Assembly (NCBI GenBank): GCA_021399445.1
Contig: JAJTUQ010000003.1
Span: 6,324,001-6,388,000, forward strand
Origin: Xylogone sp. PMI_703
Taxonomy: Eukaryota; Ascomycota; Leotiomycetes
Reading direction: 5' to 3'
Length of the DNA: 64,000 bases
In this document: positions 22,167 to 33,157 of the stretch, piece by piece
Position numbering within the stretch: the stretch's first letter is position 1
Layout: every line of letters begins with the position of its first letter
Made by a program: the position numbers and the translations under genes
The notes under the pieces: model-generated
What the model saw: only the letters and a program-made list of their open reading frames with translations
The model's database searches: none
What the model was told of the DNA's origin: nothing

Positions 22167-23147
22167 TCAGTCCAGGCTACTTTCGAGTTCAATTAGTTCT
22201 GCCATTCCCGCCTTGATATCCTCCAAAGCATCGTTCCCAGGTACAGCACAAGGCTTTCGAGGCAAGCCCCCATAGCCGTAGAACATTTGCATTGCGCATT
22301 TGACCGCAACAAAACCTCCTTTGATAGCAATCCAGTCTCCGCGTGACACAATAGCCTGGACTTCTCGAGCCTCATCAATCTTACCCATTTTGTAAAGATT
22401 CATAACTTGAACACAAGCTTTGGGGGCAATGTTGGCAAGCCCTGCGATTACACCATCACCACCAACAACCAGTGTCTGGAGAATGAAGTCTGCAGAGCCT
22501 CCAGTGGTTAAGAAATCCTTGCTTGTCCCGGCTGCGACACGGACTAATTTGCCAGTATTCCCGCATGTAAGTTTAACGCCTACTATATTTGGGTGTCGTG
22601 AGAGTTGTAAAATTGTGTCTGAATTGAGATCTAAGCCGCTGCATGCGCCAGGGAAATTATAGATGAGTAACGGAATGGGACTTTGATCAGCTACATCTCG
22701 AAAGTACTGGAGAACCAGATCTGGAGTCAACAGTGATCCGTAGTAGCTCGGTGGTAGTACTAGGGCATAGCTTCCTCCAGAACGAGCTGCTTCAACGCAC
22801 AACTGTACTGTCTCCTTTGTCGACTGAGCTCCACAGCCAACAATTAGAGGCATATCTCTTCTGCCAATCGAGTCGAGTGCTTGACGGGTGGCAGTATTGA
22901 TCAGCATTCGTTCTCGGTGGTCTAAGTGAACGGCCTCGCCATTGCTACCGTGTGTGACAAGACCAGCAACCCCTGCTTTCGCAAGTTTAATGGCATGTTT
23001 CTCAGTAGTCTCAAGGTCGATTTCATTTGTGGTATCATTAAAAAATGCCACTATTGGGACATATATGCCGGGAATAAGAGGCCTTTCAGTGAAAGCGGCA
23101 GAAGAGCTGCCATTCCCGGAGAATGAACTGGTTGAGGTAGGAGACAT
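22167..23147 (-). CDS. DHDPS/NAL-family 2-keto-3-deoxy acid aldolase
   Basis: Intronless, 326 residues. (beta/alpha)8 class I aldolase of the dihydrodipicolinate synthase family: the GSNGEA substrate loop, the conserved Tyr in PLLIYNFPG, and the Schiff-base Lys in VGVKLTCGN. This family includes the fungal L-threo-3-deoxy-hexulosonate aldolase (GaaC/LGA1) and bacterial 2-keto-3-deoxy-aldonate aldolases. Beside a galactonate-dehydratase-like enzyme, the likely reaction is cleavage of a 2-keto-3-deoxy-aldonate to pyruvate and glyceraldehyde. 4-hydroxy-2-oxoglutarate aldolase activity is an alternative. A Ser-rich N-terminus of about 20 residues precedes the fold. Two CCCCACGCT-type motifs lie 208 and 404 bp upstream. 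Confidence 0.92.
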   Translation of the reverse strand: MSPTSTSSFSGNGSSSAAFTERPLIPGIYVPIVAFFNDTTNEIDLETTEKHAIKLAKAGVAGLVTHGSNGEAVHLDHRERMLINTATRQALDSIGRRDMPLIVGCGAQSTKETVQLCVEAARSGGSYALVLPPSYYGSLLTPDLVLQYFRDVADQSPIPLLIYNFPGACSGLDLNSDTILQLSRHPNIVGVKLTCGNTGKLVRVAAGTSKDFLTTGGSADFILQTLVVGGDGVIAGLANIAPKACVQVMNLYKMGKIDEAREVQAIVSRGDWIAIKGGFVAVKCAMQMFYGYGGLPRKPCAVPGNDALEDIKAGMAELIELESSLD

Positions 23148-23354
23148 GACTAGAAGTAAAAAAATATCAAGTTGCGATGTAATAACAATATGCCATAAAG
23201 AAATGGGATACTACTAAATGGCTAAAATGCTACCAAGTAGCAACATCCCATTATAAGCATCGAGCGGAAAGCACACAGCCGCTTACAAGGTAACAAAGCA
23301 TGTATTAGGGAAGTGATATTTCGTTCATTCTTCTAACTACACTACCACCAAGAG

Positions 23355-23364
23355 CCCCACGCTG
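23355..23364 (+). promoter_or_regulatory. Candidate operator CCCCACGCTG (9/10)
   Basis: Nine of ten bases match CCCCACGCTA; 208 bp upstream of the aldolase start. Confidence 0.45.
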
Positions 23365-23550
23365 TTTTGGCGCTTACCATAGAGCGTAAATTCTTCTTGG
23401 CAGAGCTAGAATTAGTACCAGGACTACTTCTCCACACTACTCATTGTTGAGAGGGTTCTAGCTAGAACAAGAAACTCGGTGCAAGTGCAAGAATTTTGCT
23501 ATAACCGGGCCGACAAGGGTGATCTGCCAACAAATGCCGCGTAAATCAAT

Positions 23551-23560
23551 CCCCACGCTA
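23551..23560 (+). promoter_or_regulatory. Candidate operator CCCCACGCTA
   Basis: Exact match, 404 bp upstream of the aldolase start. Confidence 0.5.
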
Positions 23561-23971
23561 CATTACGCCTCCAACTTCCCCGCATCAAAGGGGTAAAACA
23601 CCGCATTTCCTCCGCCTTGTGACATGTAGTCTCACACAAAAGGGGTGGTTTGGCTCTTGCTTATGATCCTATTTTTATCTACGAAATGATACGGACATGG
23701 TCGGTGAAACGCGGCATATCTTATAACTTGCCTTCTCCACTATAACCATAAAGCAACTGAGGAAAATTTGTAGGAACTGAGATCACATAAAGCCTTACTG
23801 TATTCAATATTTAGTATGAACAAAATGTCATATATTATAGCTACCAAATATGTATTGGACTCTCTCACGGAGGAGAATTTACGGCTGTATAATAGGTTGA
23901 TATGGGTATATAACAAGACTGAACTTTGAAGATATGAAAAGTGGAATAACTATTCTAATCTAAATCTAAAT

Positions 23972-25138
23972 CTAGAGTCGACCGTTTATAGCTGTCAAAA
24001 GTGTGTATAATGTATCTAAAACTGGAACCGGCACTTGTAACTCCCTAGCTTTACGAACGGGATAACCCAAAATGATTTCCACTTCCATTTTTCTCCCAGC
24101 TTTACGATCGGCTTGCATACTACTTCCAATCCCGGGCATAGCTAGAATCTTATTTATCAGTTGGTCAATTAAATTGTATTGTAACGGTACACCACACTTC
24201 CTGCCCACATCAATAACCTCTCTCATGAGCTCTCGTGTCATGGGCATAGCGTTTGGCGAAGATTTGAGCCAAGATTGAGTGTCGAGCAACGTCAGCGTCG
24301 TAAGAGAATTCCATGCTGCATTCCATACGACCTTTTCCCAGCGCTTCAATTGTAAATCTTCCTCCATGTCAACTGGAGTATTTCCAGCTCTCAAAAGAGC
24401 CACGAATTGATCCAATCTCTTTTGCTCTTCTTCATTTCCCCGTTTTGGATTGGGATATAAACCAATTTGTGTGTGTTCGGATTTCGTATGCTTGATAATT
24501 CCTGGGACGGCTTGACTTGCTCCAACCCACGTCTAAGCAAAGTTAGAAACCATTTCGAAGCGTAAAAGAATCAACGGAACCCCATACCACGCAGCTGATT
24601 ATAGTGCACTCTGGGAACGTTTCACGGAATGGTTCCTCGTTGCCAACTCCATTTTGAATGATAACAAGTGTTGTGCTCTCATCAACGACTGGGTTTAGCA
24701 GCTTTGGCACGGAATCTTGATCAATGGCTTTGTTGGCACACACGACATAATCGTATACACCTGCCGCTTCTGCGGGAGTTCGCACAACTTCAAATGGTCA
24801 AATTGGGGTATGTAAAAAAGCAACGTCTCATTCAAACCTTTATCAGGATAACAAGTGTGCTTTCCGTGGACTTCGCTATCTATGATAAGGCCCTACAAAC
24901 ACCTCTGATTAGGTTGACATGTTGAACTCTTACGTATATGGAAGAACGCACATTATTCTTGACAGCCTCATAATTGGAACGGGCAACAACTGTCAGCGAT
25001 ACATTATCTCCACGACTTAGTATGAAAGCATAAAATGACCCTATACTGCATAGGCAAGGTTAGCTAGCTCTATAGTAAAATTGCGGCAAGAACATACGCC
25101 CCAAGACCAAAGAGCAATACATTGGTTTTCTCTGCCAT
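23972..25138 (-). CDS. Ketopantoate reductase-like protein (ApbA/PanE family)
   Basis: ATG at 25138; several short introns. The N-terminal Rossmann motif is split by intron 1 (VLLFGLGA then IGSFYAFIL). Downstream are GLIIDSEVHGKHTCYPD, VVRTPAEAAGVYDYVVCANK (the conserved KA segment), VIIQNGVGNE and, in the last exon, the helical domain with WEKVVWNAAWNSLTTL, whose Lys and Asn match PanE. The fold is that of 2-dehydropantoate 2-reductase. Fungal genomes hold many paralogs, and those inside catabolic clusters probably reduce other 2-keto acids with NADPH. Here a 2-keto acid from the sugar-acid route is a reasonable but unproven substrate. It shares a divergent promoter with the MFS permease. 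Confidence 0.87.
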
Positions 25139-25543
25139 ATTCGGAGTGGCTAGATGAGGCGGCTTAGCTAAAGCTAGAGCCAAGCTTATAGGGACAATTT
25201 CTAAATATGAAGTAGGAAAAGATACAAAGTGACGGGCACGGATAGAGAAGTCGATGATCTTTCAAGCTGGCCGGAAGACAGCCCCGCACTAACCCCACGC
25301 TTGTTTATGCAGTACCAGCCATGGAAGGTCTGGATATTGCTGCTCATTCACCCAATCCCGAGCGAACGCTCAGGCATATACAATGCCAGAGCAAGCAGGA
25401 AGTGAGCCGTGTTATAACAGTGCTTTGCTGTATTTCAATGCATTAACATGCAGAAATCTCCGCATCTTACCGTCTGCCCATGATTCCTATCTCCTTGGAT
25501 GCATTTTTGAACTCAATCCTGAAATAAGCTACCAGGAAGCGAC
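25139..25543. promoter_or_regulatory. Divergent promoter, reductase / MFS permease
   Basis: 405-bp bidirectional region. It contains CCCCACGCTT at 25293 and a nearby CCCCGCACTA. Confidence 0.5.
25293..25302 (+). promoter_or_regulatory. Candidate operator CCCCACGCTT (9/10)
   Basis: Lies between the reductase and MFS starts, 155 and 250 bp from them, so it could serve both. Confidence 0.45.
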
Positions 25544-27241
25544 ATGAATGACAATACTCCTGCTCAGAAAGATGGATCCCAAGTGTCCCACAAAGATGGA
25601 CTGGGAAGTGATCATATTGAAGATGTTCAGCGCGGCCAAGCCCACCAGCAAGGAATCATAGTAACAAAGGAAGACGTATGCGATTTGATTTTCCGTCCAT
25701 TCATTATCTGTTATCTTATTGACTCTATCCTATAGAATAAAACTATTCTTCGAAAGATAGATAAAGCGATACTACCGGTACTTGTTTGGGTATACTTTCT
25801 CCAGGTAAGAACTTTCATCTTCATAGAGTCAACCTTTCATCTGACAAGGCGAGCGTGATAGGTTCTTGATAAATCTGTGCTTGGGTATAGCGCCGTTTTT
25901 GGTCTCCAGAAAGATACAGGTCTTGTTGGAAGCCAATACTCCCTGGTGGGCTCCATGGCTCCAATTGCACAACTTGCCTGGCTTCCTTTTTCAACTTTCC
26001 TTATTGTTAAAGTTCCCAATCGCACTTTGATGGCTTCATTAGTCTTCGGATGGGGCATTGCCTTGGCTTCAATGGCAGCCTGCCACGACTTTGCTGGACT
26101 CGCTACTACAAGATTTTTCCTTGGTCTTTTTGAAGCCGCGTGTCTTCCGCTTTTCAGTATCATTACGAGCCAGTGGTATCGTAGAGCCGAGCAGCCTCTG
26201 CGAGTTGCTATATGGTATTGCATGAATGGCATGGCAACAATAATAGGTTCAGCGCTCTCCTATGGTCTCGCGCAAATATCTTCACCAGCTCTTAAACCGT
26301 GGCAAATTATATTCCTATTTGTTGGACTTGTTACCATTGTTACGGCACCTATTGTCTACCTGAGACTCGAAAATAATATTGATACAGCCCGATTTTTGAC
26401 TGAGCGCCAGCGCGCACAAGCTACAGAGCGTCTTCGAGCAAATCAAACCGGGCTGGGTTCCGAAAAATTCAAGTGGGATCACGTTTTAGAAGGCCTTCTC
26501 GATCCGAAGACTTATGTTTGGTTCAGCATGGCGCTCCTTCTTAATACTGGAGCCGCAGTTGCTAACATCTTTGGTCCACTTATTCTGAACGGTTTGGGAT
26601 TCAATCCGAACATCACTTTGCTTCTAAACATGCCATTTGGTGCTGTCCAAGTGCTCATTATCATCATCACATCCTATATAGTTCAGAGATCTCCCATGAA
26701 GTCAGTTATAACCGCTATTCTCATACTTCCTGTGATTGCCGGTCTAGCCATACTCTATCGAGTGCCCCGTGGTCATAGCCACCAAGGGGTTCTGCTTTTG
26801 GGGTACTATTTCCTTGCATTCTTATACGGAGCAAATCCACTCCTCGTTAGCTGGATCCTAGGAAACACCGCTGGGCAAACCAAGAAATCTCTAGTCATGT
26901 GCGTTTTCAATATTGGCGTCTCAGCTGGCAATCTCGTTGGACCCCAGCTGTTTACTAGCAAAGATGCCCCTGCCTATCTCCCAGGTTTACGCGCTGTGTT
27001 AGGAATTTTCGTTGCTTTATTAGTACTGGTGTTTATTCAGCTGGCTTATCTCGTGTTCTTGAACAAAATGCAGGTACAGAAAAGGAGAGCAAATGGGAAG
27101 CAGGAGATTATTCAGGACCGCTCCATGATGATCCGGTACGCTGAAAATGATAAAAATATGGAGAGTGAGCATGTGCTTTTGAACCCAGAGGACGCAGACA
27201 TCACAGATCGGAAAAATGATGAATTTGTGTATATCTACTAG
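25544..27241 (+). CDS. MFS permease, anion:cation symporter family (1)
   Basis: Exons 25544-25675, 25736-25804 and 25862-27241 encode 526 residues. A 40-residue hydrophilic N-terminus leads into RKIDKAILPVLVWVYFLQ|VLDKSVLGY, the standard start of the allantoate/nicotinate (ACS, TC 2.A.1.14) permease group. FFLGLFEAACLPLFSIITSQWYRR and GNTAGQTKKS are family signatures, and the C-terminus (ITDRKNDEFVYIY) is the conserved tail. The family imports organic anions and includes the bacterial galactonate transporter DgoT. Uptake of the aldonic acid used by this cluster is the simplest inference. Confidence 0.93.
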
Positions 27242-27557
27242 ATTACACATCTTCTTTGGACAGAATCCTCTAGGATTGCACTGGCTGGGATGCCAAATAT
27301 GTTTATGTTACTATCTATATTCTTAATTTAAATTACCACATCATGCCAAACCAGTAACTCTAAAATATTTATCCTAGAATCCAACCATTGATCAAATGAT
27401 TGGCATATACATCGCAAATTCAGTTTCACACCTTTTCCAATATAGGGCAGCGTGCTATGGCCCCAAAGAGCAAGCCCGAGTAGAAGCTGCACTCAGGACA
27501 TTACATTTTAATTTTCATTCTACAAAGGGGTGAACGGATTATCAGACTGCTAATAAG
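27242..27557. other. Intergenic, convergent 3' ends
   Basis: AT-rich spacer between two convergent genes; nothing else seen. Confidence 0.5.
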
Positions 27558-29090
27558 TTATAATTTAACAGATCCAATAAGCTTTTGCGAAATGTCGCTC
27601 GCATTTACCATTTCTGGCACAATCTCAGCTACGTTTGTGGCCCCAACCAATGCCATATTGATGCGTATCTCTTCTTGCAATATTTCAATCATCTTCCGAA
27701 CACCACTTTCACCACCTACAGCCAATGCGTGCAGAAATGGTCGTCCAAGCCCGACCGCGTTCACGCCCAGTGCGAGTGCTTTTACAACATCTGTACCGCG
27801 GCGAATTCCACCATCGATGTAGATCTCCATTTTGTCATCGATTAAGAAGGGTGCGAACTTTCGTATTTCGAGCAAGGTGAAAATTGAAGGCTGGGCACTA
27901 TTGAGATGTCAATCAGAGAGCTGTATCATTATCCAGGGGAGTATGCATACGAGTCTTGAGATCTTCCTCCGTGATTTGAGAGTACAATTGCATCAACACC
28001 ATGCTTCTGCGCAAGCACCGCATCCTCTACGGTCTGGATACCCTTGATTACCAAAGGAAGGGATGTTTCTTTCCGTATCCACTCAAGATCAGTCCAATTC
28101 AGGCTTGACGATATGTAACCCGTTGTTGACTTTGCAATTCCACCAGTCTTAACCCCATTCTGGAGATGCAGATTAGCAGAAGATACATAATACGTGACTG
28201 GAACAGACATTTTCCTTAGCTCTTGTTCTCTCATCTCGCTCCCTCTTTCCTACGACGGGTGAATCAACCGTTAGCCAAATGGCGCTGAATCCCAACTTTT
28301 CAACCCTTCGAATGAGAGCCTTTGACTTTTCTATATCTTTATTCACATATAACTGAAAGAATACGGGCTGTGATTTATCCCTCCTAGCTGCTATAACACT
28401 TTCGGGTGACATGCTCGCTCCGGTGCTGATGACTTGAATCAAACCATCTTTGCCAACGGCAGGCGTGATAGCACATTCTCCGAGTGGGTGTGCCAATTTA
28501 TTTAGGCCACAAGGTGAAACGAATATCGGCAGAGCACTGGGTTTACCAAGGATAGTCGTTGCAGTATTGATATTATCAACATTGCGTAAAATCCGGGGTC
28601 TTAAAGCAATCTTTCGGAATGCCTTCAGATTTCTCGCTTTGGTGAATTCATCGTCCGCTGCAGATTCGAAATAAGCCCACGCTGTTGCTGTGACCTTTTG
28701 CTCAGCGGCGATCTCAAAGTCTTTGAGATTGAGCAATATAGGCTCGTTTTCACTCGTCTGTGTAGATACTACAGTAGCTTGTTGCTTGATCTTGGATATC
28801 GTGGCAGGGTCAATAGTCCCAAGAGAGGCAGCTAGTGTTTCATCCACTAAGCTTGAGGAGTGTATAGACTCGTACTCTTCAGTTATATCTTGGCCGCCAC
28901 TTCGAAGGATGACATCGGCCCCTCCGGGGTGCGAATCGAGGAACTCTATCGTGCTGCATTAGAACGACTTGTGGAATACGTATTTTATCGGACAGCAATA
29001 TATACCGGTCACATCATATACCTTGCCGCGAAGAATGACCCAGCATGAGTTTCGTCCGTTGTGTTTTGCTACCTCTTGAGCGCTGAGCAT
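27558..29090 (-). CDS. Flavocytochrome b2-type FMN 2-hydroxyacid dehydrogenase
   Basis: The N-terminal cytochrome b5 domain is joined across intron 1: [20 protein letters not shown] and the heme motif [13 protein letters not shown]. The FMN barrel follows: [20 protein letters not shown], the catalytic Asp in [17 protein letters not shown], Lys in LPLVIKGI, and His/Arg in [10 protein letters not shown]. It ends at 27558. This layout is that of L-lactate:cytochrome c oxidoreductase (yeast Cyb2). No clear mitochondrial presequence is seen, so location is uncertain. The HGGRSQD stretch departs from the usual HGGRQLD. It could oxidise a 2-hydroxy acid made from the sugar-acid products. One intron near 28170-28205 appears very short (about 34 nt). 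Confidence 0.88.
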
Positions 29091-29825
29091 GTTTATTATG
29101 TTCGTGAAGGTCTTTAATTGCAGTCTTGAGTCGCGGCCTTAGATACAAATTTGTAAAGTAATTAACAGTCTCTCAACGTGTACATTGTTACAACAAGTAA
29201 ATCGAGGAATTGTTTATTGGCTCTCGACTAGACCCAATTATTTGTCCACGGAATTATTGTGGGTCGCAAATACTGTATCATGCAGCCCCTATACCATAAG
29301 AGGAAGAGAACACAAGCTTTTGGTAAATTCAATAGACTTACACGATTTCGTTCAAGCGTGGCGGACGTGGTCACAGGCGCTTAGTGTGGGGGCAGAGGTG
29401 TTGCTGATCTTGCCATAATCCGGGGTTTACTTCCAGCTCAGCTCTTAACTCAAAGACTCATTGCTTCGTAAGTGGGCTCATGGGCTTACCAGCGTATATT
29501 CGATGTTGCAAATGGGAATGTGGAGACGGTATCTTATTCGCTCTCTACATTCCAACCCTGTCTGTCAACGGCAATTTGAGGGGAACCTGGTCATAAGGAC
29601 GATGAGTACAGTAAACTCTTTTCTCAAGGCTGCTCTTTCAGCCTAACCCGTTTTCAGGTATGGAGAGACGAATAACTGAAAGGGGTAGAGATAGGAGGGG
29701 GACAGTATAACATTACCTTAACTCTCGCCGCAATTTTCACAGAAAGAAAGGGGTATCCAGCATCTGTTATATCGCTTGGTATAACTTGTAACATCTAATG
29801 GTACGATAAGGTACTGCCAAAAGTC
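29091..29825. promoter_or_regulatory. Divergent promoter, flavocytochrome / MFS permease 2
   Basis: Bidirectional region of 735 bp. It contains an inverted CCCCACACTA at 29392-29401. Short ORFs show no domain. Confidence 0.45.
29392..29401 (-). promoter_or_regulatory. Candidate operator CCCCACACTA (9/10)
   Basis: Minus-strand variant, about 300 bp from the flavocytochrome start and 425 bp from the permease start. Confidence 0.4.
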
Positions 29826-31701
29826 ATGGCCAACGACGAACAAAAGACCTTGGGAGCGCGCAATATCAATGCTAATGCCAAACGGCTTGACCACGACATC
29901 GAACTCCGAGAGAATGTAGACCAAGTCACAATTGACCACCGCGAGGCACTATCTCCATCTTCAACACTTCCAGCATGGAAGTCGATTGTAAATCAAACTG
30001 ATGGCGATACTGCCCTCGCCCTGTTTGAAAATGTTGAGCAGCTCAACGAAGTCGTCGACACACTCGAGGAGAAAAAACTTGTCCGTAAAATTGATCTTCT
30101 GATACTGCCGTGTCTGATTGTCTGTTACACTTTCTACTATGTAAGGGTCATACTGTCGCCTAGATTCAATATACACCACGCTGAATTCAACGACAGGTTG
30201 ATAAAACCACTTTATCATACGCTGCCATATTTGGCATTCGACAAGACCTGAATCTTGTTGGGACAGAATATTCTTGGCTTTCCAGTGTCTTCTACTTCGG
30301 TTGGTTGGCGTGGGCATTCCCGACCAACTACATGCTGCAACGATTTCCACTGGCAAAATACCTCGCGATTAATATATTTCTATGGGGAGCACTTCTCATG
30401 TGCCAAGGTACCATCCTCCCCTGCGTAGTTTAACTCTGACACTTTTCGTTAACTATTTATATAATAGCTGCTGCCCAAAACTTTACTCAGCTGGCAGTTT
30501 TACGCGTGCTCTCAGGCGGAGCTGAGGGCTGCAGGTTCGTTCCACATCAACCGAAACTGGTTGAGCGCAGTCAGTGAATGTAGAACTAATATCTATCTAT
30601 AGTGACTCTGCCTTTATGCTAATTACAACAATGTGGTATACTCGTCGCGAGCAGCCAATTAGGGTCGGGATCTGGTACACTGCCAATGGGTTGGGCAATG
30701 CCGTTGGTGGGCTTCTTGGCTACGGAATAGGACATATCAGAGGTAATCTTCCGTCCTGGAAATATGAATTCCTGATAGTGGGCGCTCTCTGCTGTGTGTG
30801 GGGAATTGTCCTCTTCATTATCCTTCCGGATTCTCCAGTCACAGCCCGTTTCTTATCCCATAACGAGAAGAGAACAGCTGTTGAACGTTTACGAGAGAAC
30901 CAAACTGGAGTGGAGAATAAGCACTTTAAATTGTATCAAGTGAAGGAAGCCTTCTCCGACTATAAGACACTTTTATTTTTCTTCATAGCTACATTTGCCA
31001 ACATCCCAAATGGAGGTATAAGCAATTTTGGAACACTGATTATACAGGGATTCGGATTTTCAACCCGTACGTGCACATCTCACATCTACTAATACATTAC
31101 TGACAGATCAATAGTGGTCACTACCATAATGGCAATCCCTTATGGTGCCATCATTATAATATCAATTCTAACCTGCGTTCTAATTAACGACCGTCTCCCT
31201 CCAAATAATCGCTATCTGATGGCCATCCTTTTTCTCCTTCCCAGTTTTGCCGGCGCTCTCGGTCTTCGGTTTTTAAGTTCTGATCATAAGGTCGGCCTCT
31301 TGATAATGTATTACCTTACGGGAACCAATCAAGCAGCATTTGTTCTCATCCTTTCGATCCTCACGGGTAATACAGCAGGACACACGAAAAAGGTCATCAC
31401 TAGTGCGACACTCTTTGTAGGTGTCTGTGTTGGCAATATTGGCGGACCATTCTTCTATAAGACCAACCAGGCACCGGAGTATAGACTTGGTATCGGCTCA
31501 ATGATCGTTGGGTACGCAGTAGAAATAGGACTGGTATTTCTACTTGGCACTCTTCTTAAGAGAGAGAATAAAAAGAGAGACGCTATTCAAGGCATCGATC
31601 CTTCCTCCGGGGAATCTGAAGCTCGCAGAGATCTACTATATGCCACTGCCTTTAATGACATGACAGATCGAGAAAACCTAAATTTTCGATATGTCTACTA
31701 A
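29826..31701 (+). CDS. MFS permease, anion:cation symporter family (2)
   Basis: Five exons (29826-30140, 30197-30407, 30468-30534, 30603-31066, 31115-31701) give 547 residues in frame. A long hydrophilic N-terminus of about 95 residues precedes VRKIDLLILPCLIVCYTFYY|VDKTTLSYAA. The conserved MWYTRREQPIRVGIW, SFAGALGLRFL, LTGNTAGHTKK and the C-terminal NFRYVY place it in the allantoate permease (ACS) family. It is a diverged relative of the permease at 25.5 kb and lies at the other side of the flavocytochrome gene. Two ACS permeases in one cluster could import different acids, or one could export an intermediate. Confidence 0.93.
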
Positions 31702-32480
31702 GGTGCTTGGGCCGGTAAAGGCGCGGTTTGCTTTGATGTATTCGAATGTTAGTAAGGTACTCTGGACTTCCTCCCCTCCTTCTTTGAAGAGAGTACATAG
31801 AGAATACTTGAATTTATATATTATACACTGTGTTCACGTCACAAGGAGTCTATGCACAAATGTGTGAAGGGATGGAGTTTAGGGCCATGCTCCATATACT
31901 ATAATATCCAGCCAAAAGGTGCAAAGCAGAGTCTGTAAATAAATCTTCCTGAGGAGCTTCCTTTGTCCATGTGAGAGCTAAAACCTAAGCCTTAGGAAAT
32001 GTTTGCTAACTTGAAGTCTCTCGGTATTACTCATGAATTCAATCTCACTGCATGTCACCTGGTGTAATTTGTAGTTTATTCTGTCCTGAATATCCAACTC
32101 TGTACATTTAAGAAGAGTGTTACACATAAGTTCTTAGCTCGGCATAAGGCAACAATTTGCGACCAATAGCTGGTATACCTGTCCTGACTTACAAGGTATA
32201 AAATCTTGCAACATAAGCTAAACTAGGCATCAGTCAAGAACTAATAACTCAGCCAATGCCAGTTAATTCAAAAGACTTGCCAAGAATTGAATGTGTGTAG
32301 ATATTATAGCAAACTCGGCGATCTTATAACACATCAAACTCAAAGCGTCACATCCCCACATTTCTTGGCCATAGGCCGAACTTCATCATAAAGTTAAAAT
32401 CCATCTTTCATATCCCTCAACCTCTGCACTTATTTTATTACTGCCTTGGCTCTCATTAACATCTCATATACCAACTCAAC
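31702..32480. other. Intergenic, no gene seen
   Basis: AT-rich spacer at the right border of the sugar-acid cluster. It should hold the promoter of the next small gene. Confidence 0.45.
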
Positions 32481-33157
32481 ATGCAACTTGCAGTCTACTA
32501 CACCCACCAATTCGACGACACATCCAAGTCGGCTCTCGAATCTTCGTTGGCAGATGTCACCGAATACAACAAATATGTCTCGATGCCTTATGATGAATCC
32601 TACCGTAGACTAAGTCCCATGCAGCTCTTCCAACGACTTGGGAATACCTGGCCCGGGACTCGACACCGCTATGTTCTGATAGCAGATGAGAGAACTCTGA
32701 CGGAGATAAACTCCTCATCGCCACCAACCGTCACAGTTGCAGCCGCGATTGCTCCTGATCTACAAAACGAGATGTACCTTCAACGACATCGCGGGGTTCA
32801 AGGTCTCGAGTCGCCGGAAAATCCGCAGACAATTGCTCTAGTCCGCGATCTAGCTGAGCAGCGAGTTCGTCAGCAAGTAGAGGAGAGCGGAGACGAGTGG
32901 TTTTGGGAAGCTGATGCTGAGAGTAAAGGCCTCAATGCAGTTCTGTGGCAGGTGAAGAGCGTAAGAGCGGATATGGGAGGAGCAGAGTACATCTGCATGG
33001 TTTATAGCGTCAAAGACATCACCGATATGCACCGACATGTGAGTTTCCTCCATGCATTATTCGCATGCTTGATCATTCTACTCACTTTTATGTCGTGGAA
33101 TAGTTCAAGAAAACTGCCGAGTCAGGCGATGGTGTCTTCCACCGACCCAAATATTGA
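32481..33157 (+). CDS. Hypothetical protein, 203 aa
   Basis: Two exons: 32481-33038 and 33104-33157, joined by a 65-nt intron (GTGAGT, branch CTCAC, TAG). The spliced product ends FKKTAESGDGVFHRPKY; reading through the intron would instead add a spurious hydrophobic tail. The protein is soluble and acidic, with AVYYTHQFDDTSKSALESSL at the N-terminus and WFWEADAESKGLNAVLWQVKS near residue 140. There is no signal peptide. I do not recognise the family. The neighbours (permease, UDP-glucose dehydrogenase) do not suggest a role. Confidence 0.65.

Larger units (their letters stand above)
23148..23971. promoter_or_regulatory. Promoter region of the aldolase gene
   Basis: No gene. Contains two CCCCACGCT-type elements (23355, 23551) and, nearer 23972, the 3' end of the reductase gene. 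Confidence 0.5.

Noticed and set aside
21697..22192. Possible LTR retrotransposon remnant
   Set aside because: TATA-like and GTTGATA-like words are present, but no paired terminal repeats, target duplications or gag/pol homology are seen; kept only as a note on the spacer.
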